From positions 9,836,707-9,900,706 of the forward strand of contig JAKJHU010000005.1 in the NCBI GenBank assembly GCA_022316685.1: a DNA stretch of 64,000 bases. The letters run 5' to 3'. Positions 25,002 through 38,110 of the stretch are shown here, in pieces. Position numbers and translations under genes: made by a program. Within the stretch, counting starts at the first letter, position 1. Each line of letters begins with the position of its first letter. The stretch is from Progne subis subis (lineage: Eukaryota > Chordata > Aves > Passeriformes > Hirundinidae). The notes beneath the pieces were generated by a model. That model made no database searches, had not been told where the DNA came from, and worked only from the letters and a program-made list of their open reading frames with translations.

Positions 25002-28000
25002 CTGCAACAAGGAGCTAAGACTACGCGCTCACTCAGGTTACACGTTATACAAATTTCCAATTTACACAAAGGGTCCAATTTTACACACACAGCGGCTCTG
25101 GGGAGGTTGTGTTGCAGCAATGCAACGTGGAAAAGGGGTGGCCTTTGCACGGCTCCAGACACCATACCAAGGCACACAGTACAACCACAATTAAGAGAAA
25201 ACAAGTCTGCAATAATGAGATTTGTTTAAAACTCTCCCATCTTAATCTATTCTTTATTTGTATCAGACTTACTGTAAAACTGAGGTTTTTTAAATGCTTC
25301 AATCTGCTAAGAAAAGTCTTCTTGCAGATGGACTGGTAATGAAATACAAACAGAATGCTTAATATGAAAAATGTAATGCACAGCATATATTTTTTCCTTT
25401 ACTTGTTTCATCTTAATTTGCACCTGGTCATTTTCATGCTGAGCATCTCATTTAGTTAAATAATTAGTGTAAATTAAATTTCACCTTTTTTAACAGGCAA
25501 AAATGGTGAAACTGAGTTGGTAATTGTTCCACAACACGGAAACAACTTGATAACCTGACAAACACTTAAGGATTTGAATGAACAAGATACACAAAAGCAA
25601 GGAAAATTACAATGTGTACAGCAACTTGCAGGGCAAGAAATCCCTCTGCGTAGAGCCTTATGACCTGGAGTAGTAACCTCTGAAGATCTATTCAAAGACC
25701 CCAGGTGAGAGTTTACTCCTGAGCAAGCCCCTGCCAGCTCATGGACAGAGATACACCCTCTCCTGGTCCGTGTATCAGTTCCACTCATGCCAATTAACCT
25801 TCTTGCATCCAGCAGCCACATGCTTACCCTACTCTGCTCACGCAGATTTCAACAGAAATTGCACCAGAATCAAGGCCAGCCCACGCCTCCCACAGCACGT
25901 GGTGTGAACAGCCCTCGCTCCTCACGGGCAGTGATCCCAGCTGTGCTCATCTGCCGTGGCACTGTCCTGTGCCGGCACAGCCCAGGTCACCACCAGCTCA
26001 CCCCCCCCATCAGCCCTCAGCCCACGCCTGGCTGCCTCCCAGCAAAAGCCAACAGGCACAGGCTCTCACCTGATAAGGCAGCAGGGAGCCACAACAACCC
26101 CCTCTGCAGCCATGCTCATCTCACTGATTCTACAGAAACACGGGGTGGAAACTCCCGTGGGTCCCGTGACGCTCCCTCTGACCCTCCTGGCTTTACAAGT
26201 CATGGCTCTTAACAAAGCCACAAGGACTTCTCATCCAAAAGAGTAAGGGAAATTCAAGTAAGGTACACTCAAGTAAGGTACACTCAAGTAAAGGACACTC
26301 AAGCCCTCCTAAGTAGCCACAACAGAAAATTGCACCAACAAAAATTTCAACGATTTTATACAATGTCCCTACGCAATGTTCACCTGCATCAAGTAAATCA
26401 TGGAGTTGCAGAAAGGGCATAAACATTAGCCCAACAACACCCACTATGGAGTCAAAAGTAATAAATATTGGTGTTGATAGAAATGGAAAGCATTTGATGA
26501 ACTCTAATTTTGGTTTTTATCATGCGGGTTTAGGAAAATGTCTTTCTCCACCTACAAGGTTTTGGTGTCCTTACATGCCACTATTTTGATTCCCAGCTCC
26601 AAGCCTCTGCTCCTGTAACAGTAACGTGACTACACAAAGCTTTAAGTCAAATCAGTACAATAAACAAAAATTCTCCAGAAGACTGAAATTTATTTTAAGT
26701 TTTCATAAAAGAGCAAGTTTCTTCCAAAGGACATTGCACTGACAAGAGAAAGAGGCCAAGATAAATCCTGCATTTTTCTGGAAAATAAGGCCATAACATA
26801 AGTCCACTTCCTTATATAGCACCTTTTCGACATCCCTTGGCCATGACCTGGATGGCCTCTTGTGTGAGAAAATACTCATTTCCGTCTGTGCTTGCTCATC
26901 CGCTCGTCTCGGTGCTGAGGTTATCAGCACTGGCGCTGGCTGCAGCAGCAGCTTCCAGAGGCTGCTTGTCACTGTAACATCTCAGCTGCCACCTGTACCA
27001 AGGCGCCATCAGCCACCGTGTTCATATGCACACATGGCAGTACAGGAGACCATTAATATCAGCACTCGTTCTTGACCATCTGTTGTTAATAACAATAAAG
27101 TTTAAAAGTACAGGAGTTTATAACCCTATGCCACAGTTTGCAGCTGCTTCATTTTATAGATAAGGCAAAGGAAAAATACATTATTATTTGGTCAAAATGA
27201 GGAAGCAGGATAGTTTGAAGGGGAATTCAGGAGCCATTCCTTTCTAAAACAATCCTTATTCCTACTCCTTACCTGAAGACCTGTTATTCTTGCACCTTTA
27301 TTTCCTGACATTATTATTTAACGTTTTTATACATGCCACTAAAGCAAAAAGTCATCCCAGGCTTAACAACTCAGCATAACTTTGAAGATCAAGCCTAAGT
27401 AACAGCAGAGAAAATTGTCAAGGAAATATTATTAAAGGAAAAATTAACTTAAAATCAATTGCTTTTATTCTAATGCATTCATATAATCACTTGCCTCTCC
27501 TTTCCATAAACTGGTTGTAAAATCTCTTGAGACAGAGGACTGTTGTGTTGCACACATGCCTAATGATACTATAAGGGCATATTAAAGAAAGGAAGGAAAA
27601 ATATTTATATAACACTTTACAGGGGCAATCACAGCTCATCAACTTATTTTCTTTTACATGTGAAATCAGGCCCATTTAAGGGCATTTTCCCATTTATTAT
27701 CCCAGAGGAAAAAGAAGGCAGGGGGTTGGGGTGGGGGAATTTGGTGCACACATATACAAAACCCTCCAAAAACTGCTCCCGCCTGAGCAAATTCACTCTT
27801 CTGTCTGTTAAACATTCCCACCCCAAGACTTTTTTTCAAGACACATCCTCCTAATGAATAGCTGGACCTTGTCTGTACAGCTGGAAGTACCAACACACAG
27901 CATTTCATCTCAAAACCCAGTCATATCCTATTCTGCAAAAGGTTGAGTGCCGTTATTTCTTTGTCTATCTTGCTTTTTCTTGCTAGCAAGCATCTTGCTA

Positions 28001-28600
28001 GGCATGATTCATGTTACATAGCTTCAGCTTGTTAAAAACAACAGTTATGCAGCTAGGTAGTATGAAAGATTAATGAGGTAAATCCAGAAGTTGCTTATTA
28101 CAGAACCCAGACAAAAGCTGCTCCTTAAATAATATGCCTAGGCAACTTTAAACAAATGAATACGTCATTGCACTAGCACTGTTTATATTCTAAGTTAATT
28201 AAATCTTTCAAATTCAGGATACTGTTCTAGACTACTCAGTGTTGCTTCTCACGCCACTATATGCAAACTCCCTAATGCATATGTGTTTTATTTTTTAAAA
28301 GTGACCTGCTTCCCCCCTAACCATTAGAGAATAATAGCTGAATACTGAATCAGTCAATTTCACTCACAAAAACACTGTATTGCTTTAATGCTCTGGATGA
28401 CTACGCTGTGATAAAATCCTCCTCCCTCAGTTAGCAGCAAAATGCTTGTGCTTTGCAAATAACCATTTATACTCATATCCCTGTTTTGGTTATGAAATGT
28501 AAAAGCAGCAGCCAGAGAGGGTTAAACAGGTTTCCTGTCAATTCTCTGCAAGAAGCCAGCCTCTTCATTGCAGCAAGCCAAAGATATCTGTTCAGGCCCT
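25002..28600. other. Non-coding sequence, no gene recognised
   Basis: Mostly AT-rich, with a GC-richer stretch at about 25850-26200. It contains the 15-bp tandem repeat at 26241-26303. The long minus-strand frame at 25081-25386 is hydrophobic but unrecognised and has no supporting splice context. Possible regulatory sequence around 28050-28260 has ordinary composition, so I do not call it. Confidence 0.55.
26241..26303. repeat. 15-bp tandem repeat, four copies
   Basis: The unit AAGTAAGGTACACTC is exact at 26256-26270 and 26271-26285. A one- or two-change copy lies at 26286-26300 and a more diverged copy at 26241-26255. On the minus strand it translates to a repeated LLECT-like pentapeptide, which is a by-product of the 15-base period. 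Confidence 0.95.
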
Positions 28601-28634
28601 GAATATTCAGCATTATTCAGCATTATTCAGCACT
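28601..28634. repeat. 10-bp tandem repeat
   Basis: CATTATTCAG occurs twice in a row (28611-28630), preceded by GAATATTCAG and followed by a partial copy. A short local duplication. Confidence 0.9.
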
Positions 28635-28859
28635 ATTGGGACCATATTCCAGGATCCCTGAATGCCCACCTGACAGTGTGTCCTCTACATTAAGGCAGTG
28701 ATCTGGTCTCCCCAGCGCAAATCATCACCTGACCATCCTGGTGTCTGCAGCTCAGCTGTGTCCAGTGACATGCTCCGTGGAGCAAGCTATTGCCACATAA
28801 CTGTATTCTCTTCTCAGTTACTTCTCCAGTAGTTAAAAAAAAAAAAGGAGAAAAAAAAA

Positions 28860-29086
28860 GAATTACAAAGCTCGTATTTCTGGCATCACCACCCCGGCAG
28901 AGCAATAGGAAGGCGACTGGCTGCCCCGGGGAGGAGGCAGCAGCAGTGGGGGCCTGTGCGAGCACCAGCTGGCTGCCAAGCCCAGACCTGAAACTAGGTC
29001 TCAGCCCACTCGACTGCAGGGGAAGGGAGGGGAAAAAAAAAAAAGAAAAAAAAAAAAAAAAAAAGAAAAAAAAGAAAAAAAAAAAA
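28860..29086. other. GC-rich patch followed by 54-base A-rich tract
   Basis: A GC-rich stretch (about 28885-29030, with CCCCGGGG near 28924) is followed by almost pure A with a few G from 29033 to 29086. On the minus strand this reads as a very long pyrimidine tract leading into CTTCCCCTGCAG, an excellent splice acceptor with the exon starting at 29013. The minus-strand frame beyond it is open but unrecognised, and donor sites nearby are weak (GAA|GTAACT near 28820). It may instead be a simple-sequence expansion beside a GC-rich patch. Confidence 0.35.
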
Positions 29087-32000
29087 GGCAGCAGCACTTT
29101 CTCAGAGCAGGAAGAAGGGGAGGCCACGAGCGTTTCCTGTTGTGCAGCTGAAACAAGCAAAGACGTCATTACACTTACGCTCCCTCAGGGTGTCAGCAGA
29201 TTGAGGGCCAAAGTTCAGTCATTTCCAATGCACCGCAAGGAGGGAGGTTTTGGAGGAGAAACCAGCAGTGGCTTTATTGCTAACAGTGTTCTCTGCACTT
29301 GCATAGCAAAACAGCTAAGCAGCGTGTTACCAGGCTCAGCTGCAAAGTATTGTATGTGACTAGAAACAATATTTGCTCAGGAGCCGTGCTGCTCTTATTT
29401 TTCTTGTACAGCTTGTGTAAGAACATTACTGAAATAAAGAAGTGGAATGAAATATTACTAAGATATCAAAATGCACTAGGCTTTTTTCTGCAGCCCATAG
29501 CTCTGCAAGCATCTGGAAATCAAGCCTTACACTGCTTTGGATCCCATGAAGTAAAACATGTTTTGTAAATGCGTCAGAGGCATAGTAGGTAAAACTCCAA
29601 GACTCCCTTGTCAGATATGGCCAACAACCTGGCAGAGTGAATGCAGAGGCTTCTTTTCAAATTTGCTTCTGTCTTTCTGAAGAAGGTAAGGTCCCAGCTT
29701 ACGGAAAAGGGTGAGGATGCACGTGTTGGGTAGTGGCATGTTGATGTCCAACATTTGGTAACTGCCCCCCAGGGCTGTCCATCTAAATGTAAGAAAATCA
29801 GTATAGCTGGCAAGCACAGGGGGAATCTGGATTGCAGTCCTACCCACCATTACTACCTTCCACTAGAAAGACTTTTTAAACAGAAAGCACTGACAAGAAC
29901 CCAAACGAGATTCTTGTCAAAATTTCAGGTGGTTTCAGAGTCCCCACCTACCACTGGAAGCTTTAAAGTGCAGTCTGAACAACCAACTGTAGGAAATGTT
30001 TTGGTTATAGCTGATCCTCTCCTGGGGCAGAGGGATGCACAGGCTTACAGTACACTCTCACTCATGAGACACATTCTAGACCCAATTTTGATAGTCTCTG
30101 AACAAGTTGAAACAGTGATAAATACAGTCATTCCACAATAAGCATGTCCCAGCATACATCGAATGTGACAGATTGGGTAGCAGTGCTCCACTTGACAGAA
30201 GTTGCTTTTCAAATAGAGGTACTTAACAAACCTCAGTGAAAAAGGTTACAAGGCCTTTGGAAAACACTTTTCAGAATTCTCTTCTCATACCGCCATCACT
30301 AGCTGAAGAGAGTATTTTTGCCTTATTTCTGCAATAACCACCCTGTGGTCACACTGGGAACTGAAGCCGTTTTCAGCCCTAGTAATTCATTATAATAGAG
30401 CTGAAACTAGGGAATCACCAGACTGTATCTTGGATATATTGTACCTTTCATGGGACATAAACAATGTCATTAGCTAACCAAAATTGCTCATTTTACTAAA
30501 ATAAGGTCAGTTATCGTCTTTTAATTATTTATAATCTAAACATTTTGGATATACTTACAATTACATTATTCTACAGGGATACGAGCTGGCTTGCTTGTTT
30601 TCTACCCTTTCCTTTAGAGGTAAATTTTCCAAAGGTAACCTATCTCTAAGATTCATGGTAGCATGGTAGCATGAAAAAACCTCTACTGCTTCTTGTCTCT
30701 TAGCTTGGAAACCTAATCCTGAAGGTTCTCAGCCTGGCACTAATAATTGCCATTCTTTTCAATATAAAAAAATAAGCAGTCCTGACCATACTGAGACAAC
30801 TGGGGCATGGCACAGCAGCAGCACAGTGCCAGGCTGTGCAACCACCAGGCACCGCCATGCCGTATCACAACAGTGATCATATCACGACAGAGCTATGGCA
30901 CAACAGGCTTTTTCCACACATCTGTGGCTGCCTGCTGCAATACTGCGACTACTAAAGAACACAGAATATAACAGGGAACAGCAGTAGATTCACACACCCA
31001 TCCACGTCCTAAGAGTTAATTTTCATGTAATCACATCTTACTGCTCCATTAGTTGACAAAGAGCATTAAGCCTTCTCTGCCATGGTTTGAGGTAAAGAAG
31101 TGGAATATGCTCTCTGCAACATCCAAATATGACCCTAATATTTTTAAAGGAACTGTATCTGTTCTACTGGATTTTATTCATTAAATGGTTGAAACTTACA
31201 GCAAAGAGACAGATGCAAACTATGACCTGGTCTCACTGATACTGCCCTCACTACGCTGATGAAAACACTTGCCTTTCCACCCCAAAACAGATATTGGTTG
31301 TGGTAGGTACAAATATATATGGAAAACAGCTCAAACTCAGTTACACTTCTACCCTTTACAACCCATCCATGCAATACTTTCAACAAAGCCACTAAAGCTT
31401 ATCACTTGGGAGTTCAAATTATGTATAAGGTTTTTATAATTCTTTCACTTCCATTTGAAGTGAAGTACAAGTGGAAAAGCCATTATCTAGAAATATTTGT
31501 TGTTGAATTGTCACATCACTAAGGGAATTTGCTCAAATGATCCTACAAGCAGATAATTAAAATATCCTGCACCAATTTTATAATGAAAATAAAGCAAACA
31601 AAGATGACAAAGTCCAAGCTGCCAAAACACCTGATAGCAGGTCGTTGTTTATTTTCAAAATATGTGTGGCAAAAAACAGAAGAGAGGGCAGGGAGGGCTT
31701 GTTTTTCACTGTGAACCTGGTGTTCAGCCTAAATACAGCAGTACACAGAATGCAGGAGGAGAGTCTGCCCATTGCTGATGGGCACAATATAACCACCAAT
31801 GCAGTGGCAGCAACTAGAAATTCCCAAAGTATTCCCCATCATTTTATCTCCTGATTTACTACACTGAGCTGCCCAATGCCATTCTCTTCTGCCCCAGCAG
31901 GACACTACTGCCACTTGCACTGGTCTCTCATGCCAGGTACCTGAGGAGGTCTTCAGGCACGGTGACAGCAGCCTCCCGCCCATTCAGAAGCTATTGGGAA

Positions 32001-35000
32001 AATGCTACATTGCCAAGAGGAACATTCCGATTATATGGTAAGGATTGGGTTTAGAGAGAAAACATTAAACTTGAAATGGGATGATCCCATGTAGTGCAGA
32101 TGTGTGTGAGTGTCCGTAGAGACAGAGTGGGAGTATATTTGTGTCTGTGGTGTGTCTATACATACTTACAAACACACTTGTGCACATGTGAGTGTATAGA
32201 TACAAAATAATATACAGACACCTAAATATATAATTATATAGATATTACCATTAGAAGTTAAGATATAAAGTGATTTGGCTAAGTTGTACCAAAACCCTGT
32301 GGTTGTAATTGTCTTTCATAAGCAATGTCTTATGGAGATTTTTTGGGCAAAACACATTAAGTCCTGAAAGCTAAGTGGGGGAAAAGGCAAGCCCTCATTT
32401 AGTGGCTTCAAGTATTTATATTTTATTTCAAATGTCTAATCAAGACAAAGTAGATCTGAAACCCATGTTTAAGAACCTGAAGTTTTCAACAATAAGTAAC
32501 CTAATTTCCAGAAACCAAGAGCAATTGCTGAAATACTTATTTAAACTGCTTTCATGGAAACAAAGAGAAAACATTTTAAAAATGTTAAAAATATTAAATC
32601 AACTTGACTGCTTCTGTATTTCATGAATTCAACAAGATCCTAGGCAACAATAATATTTAGAATAAATATTTTTCTCAAGGGAATAGCATTTTCACTCAAA
32701 TTGACCAGATGATATCAATTAAAAAGAAGAAAGATTAGATGCAGAAAACACATCTACTGACTTAAAAACTAAACTGTACTTCACTGAGTACAAAGCTTGT
32801 TTAAGAAGATATTGACTTTTCCTTTTAAAGATCTTCTTACTTCTAAGGGGAAAGTGCGTCTTTCCCCTTGCAGTATTTTGAACTAATTTCAATCCAAATT
32901 ATGAAAATCTGTTCCCTGAAACTTCAGAGAGCACACCCTACTCAGTCTAAAATACTGCACTCATACATAAATATAAAGTTGAAGATATCCAAGGCAAATC
33001 CAGTACTGATTCCAAGCTCTGCACTTGGCCTATATGCACACCTTTAAAAAAAGAGAGGAAGCTGAAGAGCGACATAAATAAATACAAACCAGTGGTACAA
33101 AAAATACAGTAAGTTTCTACGCGATATACCATCTGTTCCTCCAGAAATCAAGCTGCATCGAGCCACAGGGGCTACAGCTATGAAAAGCCCTTGTAGAAGA
33201 GCCAAATTCTGTAATGAGCAGTTTCAAAGCTGTGGAAAACTGTACCAGCCACCACAGAAAGAAGGCATCCTGTGATACGCTCAGTGGGAATTGCCATCCC
33301 CCCATGGTGTGGGCTGGGGTTACCCGAGCTGCCACAACCTCCTCAGAGAGCTCCCCAAATGTTGCAAACCCAGGGTCAGAGCTTTACAGCATACCAGGAA
33401 AGCTGGGCCGCGCTGCAGAGCAAGCGCTACGTGTTTGGGGATGTGGTGTTTCGCCATGGGTTTTTACGGGAAAGTTTTGTCTCCAGTTACAGACACAGTA
33501 CACTGGATTTCCCCGGCTACTTCACAGACCACACCTCCACTGCTGCTGCTCCCTTCTCTTGTCCTGTGGATCTAGGATCAGCAAACAGAAATAGTTTCCA
33601 GAACATGGGAACAGGCACCCTAGTACGCCTGCTGCCCCTGAGGCACGCAAAAAGTAGGAGCTGCTGTTGCATGCCAGGTGCTTGCTCACTGTTGTGTGCC
33701 TTACAGCAAATGCAGTGAGCGTCTTCCAGCCTCTTGGGAAAAGAGGCAGGCAGGAGAGACCCAGATCAAAGAAGTGCTAAGGGGTGTTTCGTTATGGTTA
33801 AGAAGGCCAAGTTAAGGTGTGCAGCCCTGTCCTTTCAGCTGGCAAAGTCTCAGGTACTCAGAATTATGCAGTAAGAATTTCCTCCGCCGCTTCTATTGTT
33901 ATTCATTATGTGTGTGTTAAGAAAGGTGTCCGGCCTTTCCAGACTTTGGTTGCAGTATCACGGCAAACACAGGCTTTAGGGCAAGGTCTGAGTTTTGTAA
34001 ACCACGCTTACAGAGAATTTGCTTGTGTTCCCTGTCACCATCCCCAGAACAAATGACAGAATCGCAGAACTCTGGGCAACTAGGATACCGTACCTGGACT
34101 GGAGGGAATTAATGAGCCAACACATTATCACAGGTCTCATTAATAAAATAATAAACTGTGCAATTACAGTGGGTTGTACACATACCTTAGGGTATGCAAG
34201 AAGGCACAAATTTAGAAATGGAATATTTCCAACAACCAACAATAACTTAAACAGGCAAGGATCCTTATCAAACAATTAGGTTACTCAAGAACTACTCCAA
34301 TAACTGGCCCTTTTTGCCCAGGGTTATGCATTCTAGAATCATGTCATAAGCTTTCGTTGAACTAGGCTTTTTCCTCTTCCATTTTTATTTTGTTTGTACT
34401 GTTCAAAAAAAGGAAAATCTCCCCTCTAATCCATCCATCAGATGAGGTGCAAGTTTTTATTTTACATTACATCCAAAAATGGGGAAGTGCAAAGAAAAAC
34501 TCCATCACCAGGGATAACCTAATTCAGTTTGGTGCTACTGGGCAACAGCTGGAGCAGCAGATACATCGGGCAGGTAGAGTACACCAGGATGAAACATCAC
34601 ACTAGAACTATGCAAACCTTTTGCATATATTGCTTTATCTTTCTTTTTAGGCTGAACCATACCAGAAACAAACAAAAACCCAAAAAAAGTTGAAATTATG
34701 CCACTTGAAATAAGAAGGCATCAGACCTCATTTAAAAAAATTAAAATAAAAAGGACATCATACACAAACTGAAATTAAATGCAAGTTTCTCACATCTTAA
34801 TAATTCCAAAACCAGACAATGGGATTTCACTGGGGAGAGAAGCACAAAGGCCAGGTAAGATACAGCCCTTGCTCCAAGCAATTTCCTTTTCCAGCTGGGG
34901 TACAACTACAAATAATAACAACAAAAAAAAATCTAAAACCACAGCTCTAAGCCAGTCAGTTGTAATGCTTTTACCTAAGACTTCATGTACTTTATATTCA

Positions 35001-35653
35001 AATTGCAATGAAAGCACCTGGGGGTACATAATGTTATCTTTTTTTTTTTTCCCCTAAAAGACCTTATACCACCTGGCAATGTAAAGATCATTTCTGTTGA
35101 GAGTGTCTTTTCTTGTAGGTCTTCTCTGTCTGAAGTATCCAGAGGTTGTTTCCATGTAGACAGTTTTTCCAACATTCACACCTAGTGTCACTTTATTCAA
35201 TGAAAAGCAAACCTTGCATGCTGAAGGTTTCCATTTATAGGCTGAGACAGTCACGAGGAGCACTATTTCAGCAGTACAAATCCTATCTACAGCCGATGGC
35301 AAAATCCTGGGCTCATGAAAAAAAACCTCAAAACCAGTAACAACTTCCCATTCTGTACTTTTATTGGTCAGGACACAACCCAGAATGACAGATTTTTCAT
35401 TATATTCCCAAGAGACGAGGCAGTTCACATGGTGTCACAAGCTGTGCTGGGCACAGTTTGGTGTAATCTTCTCACATATGGGGCACTGATCAGAAAACTG
35501 TGAGATGAGGGCAAGACGGTTTTGTGTTGGGTCCAGAGAAAGTGAAGGTCCAGCAATAGATCCATGTTGGCACAATGCAAGTGCTTTTCAGGATAGTTTT
35601 GATTTCCATCATCTATTTGCATGGGTAGTCTGCTTGCGGATTGACTTCCATGA

Positions 35654-35702
35654 GTCATTTCCCTACAACCATAGTCATTTCTGGTCATTTCCCTACAACC
35701 AT
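35654..35702. repeat. Short direct duplication, 30-bp period
   Basis: GTCATTTCCCTACAACCAT is present exactly at 35654-35672 and again at 35684-35702. A recent local tandem duplication, with no other meaning visible. Confidence 0.95.
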
Positions 35703-37959
35703 GAGAGCTAGCACCACTAGTTCAGTGTGGAGGTGGGCTTCTCACCAGAGCAGCAAGGCTCAGTGAGCACCAGGCACAAGGTAAATGTCAGGCACCATTG
35801 ATGGCAGGGCCTGGGGAACAACCCTTTCACCTTCTGAGCAGACTGAGAGCAATGCGACTACATCCTTCAAAAACACGAGGATGTGAAAGGAATTCAAAGT
35901 GCTTTAGTTTAAAAGCAAGTATCTTTATGGTCCAACATGACATGACCTTGGCAGAGTCAGGTGGCTAAATGAGGCCATGCTCACTTACTGATCCTGCTGC
36001 ATCCTCCTAGCAGCAGAGCACCAGGAACTGTGTATAACATTTTAGAAAGGTATCCTGGGCAGACTCTGATACACACTCACCGAAGTAAGACCACAGCAGT
36101 TCCTCATTTGAAAACTATTAAGATTTTTTACCTTTTCAACAAAATGTGGCCGTGTATACGCATCTGTATAGACATGTGTGAAATAAATGCTAACCATCAA
36201 ACACAAGTAATTAAAATAAATTTATTTATTTAAAACACTTTCTTTGATAGTTAACCAACAGCAGAAGTTGAACCTACATGGAATCCACAACAAATCTTCC
36301 TCACAAATCTTCCTTGTTTGTGACAAACAAGCCAGACCTCCAACCATGAAATCATTCCAGTTATATTGTACTATGAAGGAGACAGAACATGACTAAAGGT
36401 AAAAGCTACAATCACATATACATACATGAGTCTATATATATATACTTAGACATGGATTCTCAAATATTTCTTCACACAATGTGGTAAACCCCCTCCATTT
36501 TCTGCTGTAATATGTTCATTTTTATGGGAAAGCATCAAAGCAGGAGCAAAAAAAAAGCATTTTTATCTGAGATAAAATGATAAAATCTGAGATAAAAAGT
36601 ATAATTCTATCACCTGCATGTGACACTGTATGAATTAGGCAAGGAAACTGAAACATGGCTCTCTGTTTTCCAGTGTGTGAATCTGTAAATGGCTATCAAA
36701 TGTATTTATTACACTTTTGGCTCATCAGACAACCCACATGACTGAGAAAAAGAGAGTCAAATTTAGTTTCATTGATTCCCCCTGCTTGCCAATTGGTTGG
36801 GTCAAACTATTGACTGGGATCAAATGATACTGCAAATGAATTAAATCAAAACCATGCATAAGCAAATGTAAAAATAAATACCTTCAAGCACTGAGCAAGA
36901 TAAGAAGCATCATATTCTGCGTGCAAGTAACCATTGCATCCTTGAATGTGCCTTCCATAGGATCTTAGTTACTCATCGACACATGCTTGTGCGACATGAG
37001 ACTGGACAGGGATTCTAAACACTGTACTACTAAAATTCTGTAGGTTAGAGGGACACTTCATCTGATAAAAATAACTTCCTGTAGGCAATTATAATCCACT
37101 GTCAGTCACATTCAAACCTCCCCATCTTATTGATCTTCCCCTCTAAGCCTCATAGTCAACCAGCATACATCCAAAATTACCCCGTTTTCCTCTGTAATTA
37201 ATAAGGTTGTGAGTGAGAAAGAAAATTAAAAGGTTTCTCTCATATTCACTCCATTTGTAGAAAATATGCTGCACTGAAGTTTTGGAGAGGTGTGCATAAA
37301 GAACTCCATCGTCCCAAATATCTTTCTCTTTCCTGCCAATCTGGGAAGCAAGGGGAGGAAAGTCAAGGTACAGCTACTGCAAGCTGCTTCACTGTTCCTA
37401 CAGAAGAATGAGCAAAGACCCCAGACACACCACTATAAAGCATCACACAGAGGACCGAGACCAAAACTAAATCAAGGTTCTTCCTGTACTCTCATCTTTA
37501 ACAAACGAATGTGTCCAGTCCAGCCTCCCATCATAGAGGGCTCAGGTTTATCAGCCATGGATGAGGAAATCCGGACAACTAAGAAGCAAGACAAGCATTT
37601 CCAAGGTGACATGTAAATGCATCTCGTCCTTGATCCAAAAGGAAAGCTTGAAAGACCTGATATGCTTCCATTCCCTTCTCTATTACATTCTCACCTCTCC
37701 TTCAAGCCTGTTCATAAAAGTAAGATATAGAACAGTTACATTTCTTCCATTAAGACATCTCTTATTTAATAGAATCACTGAACAACTATATGAGCTGAGC
37801 TAAAAAACAAAGCAGAGAAAATGAAGGTATTGTATGTCATCCTTTAGCCTCCCCACATTTCACAGACCAAAGTCCAGTCAGACCAAAGAAAGGTGCCGTC
37901 ATATTACTGCATATCAGTTCCAATTTACGACCTTATTTGTTTAGAAAAAATAGCTGACT

Positions 37960-38110
37960 CAAAATTGCCCTACTAATTACTCCAAATCATTGAGTAGTTT
38001 CACTAATGCGTGGCTGACTGTGAAGTTCTTCACTGATAATTAACATTACTCACTACAGTGAATTAGGTCAAAGATGAGCACAATACGTGTATTTAATTAG
38101 TAATTAGGTA
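37960..38110. promoter_or_regulatory. Candidate enhancer-like stretch rich in TAATTA motifs
   Basis: It contains CTACTAATTACTCC near 37969, GATAATTAACATTAC near 38035 and TTTAATTAGTAATTAGG near 38092, all homeodomain-type cores, plus ACGTG and GCGTGG CpG motifs. This density is suggestive of a developmental enhancer but also arises in AT-rich DNA. Confidence 0.18.

Noticed and set aside
28690..29359. Frames with long Phe or Lys runs
   Set aside because: The runs come from the A-rich tract at 29033-29086. Only the splice-acceptor aspect is kept, as a finding.
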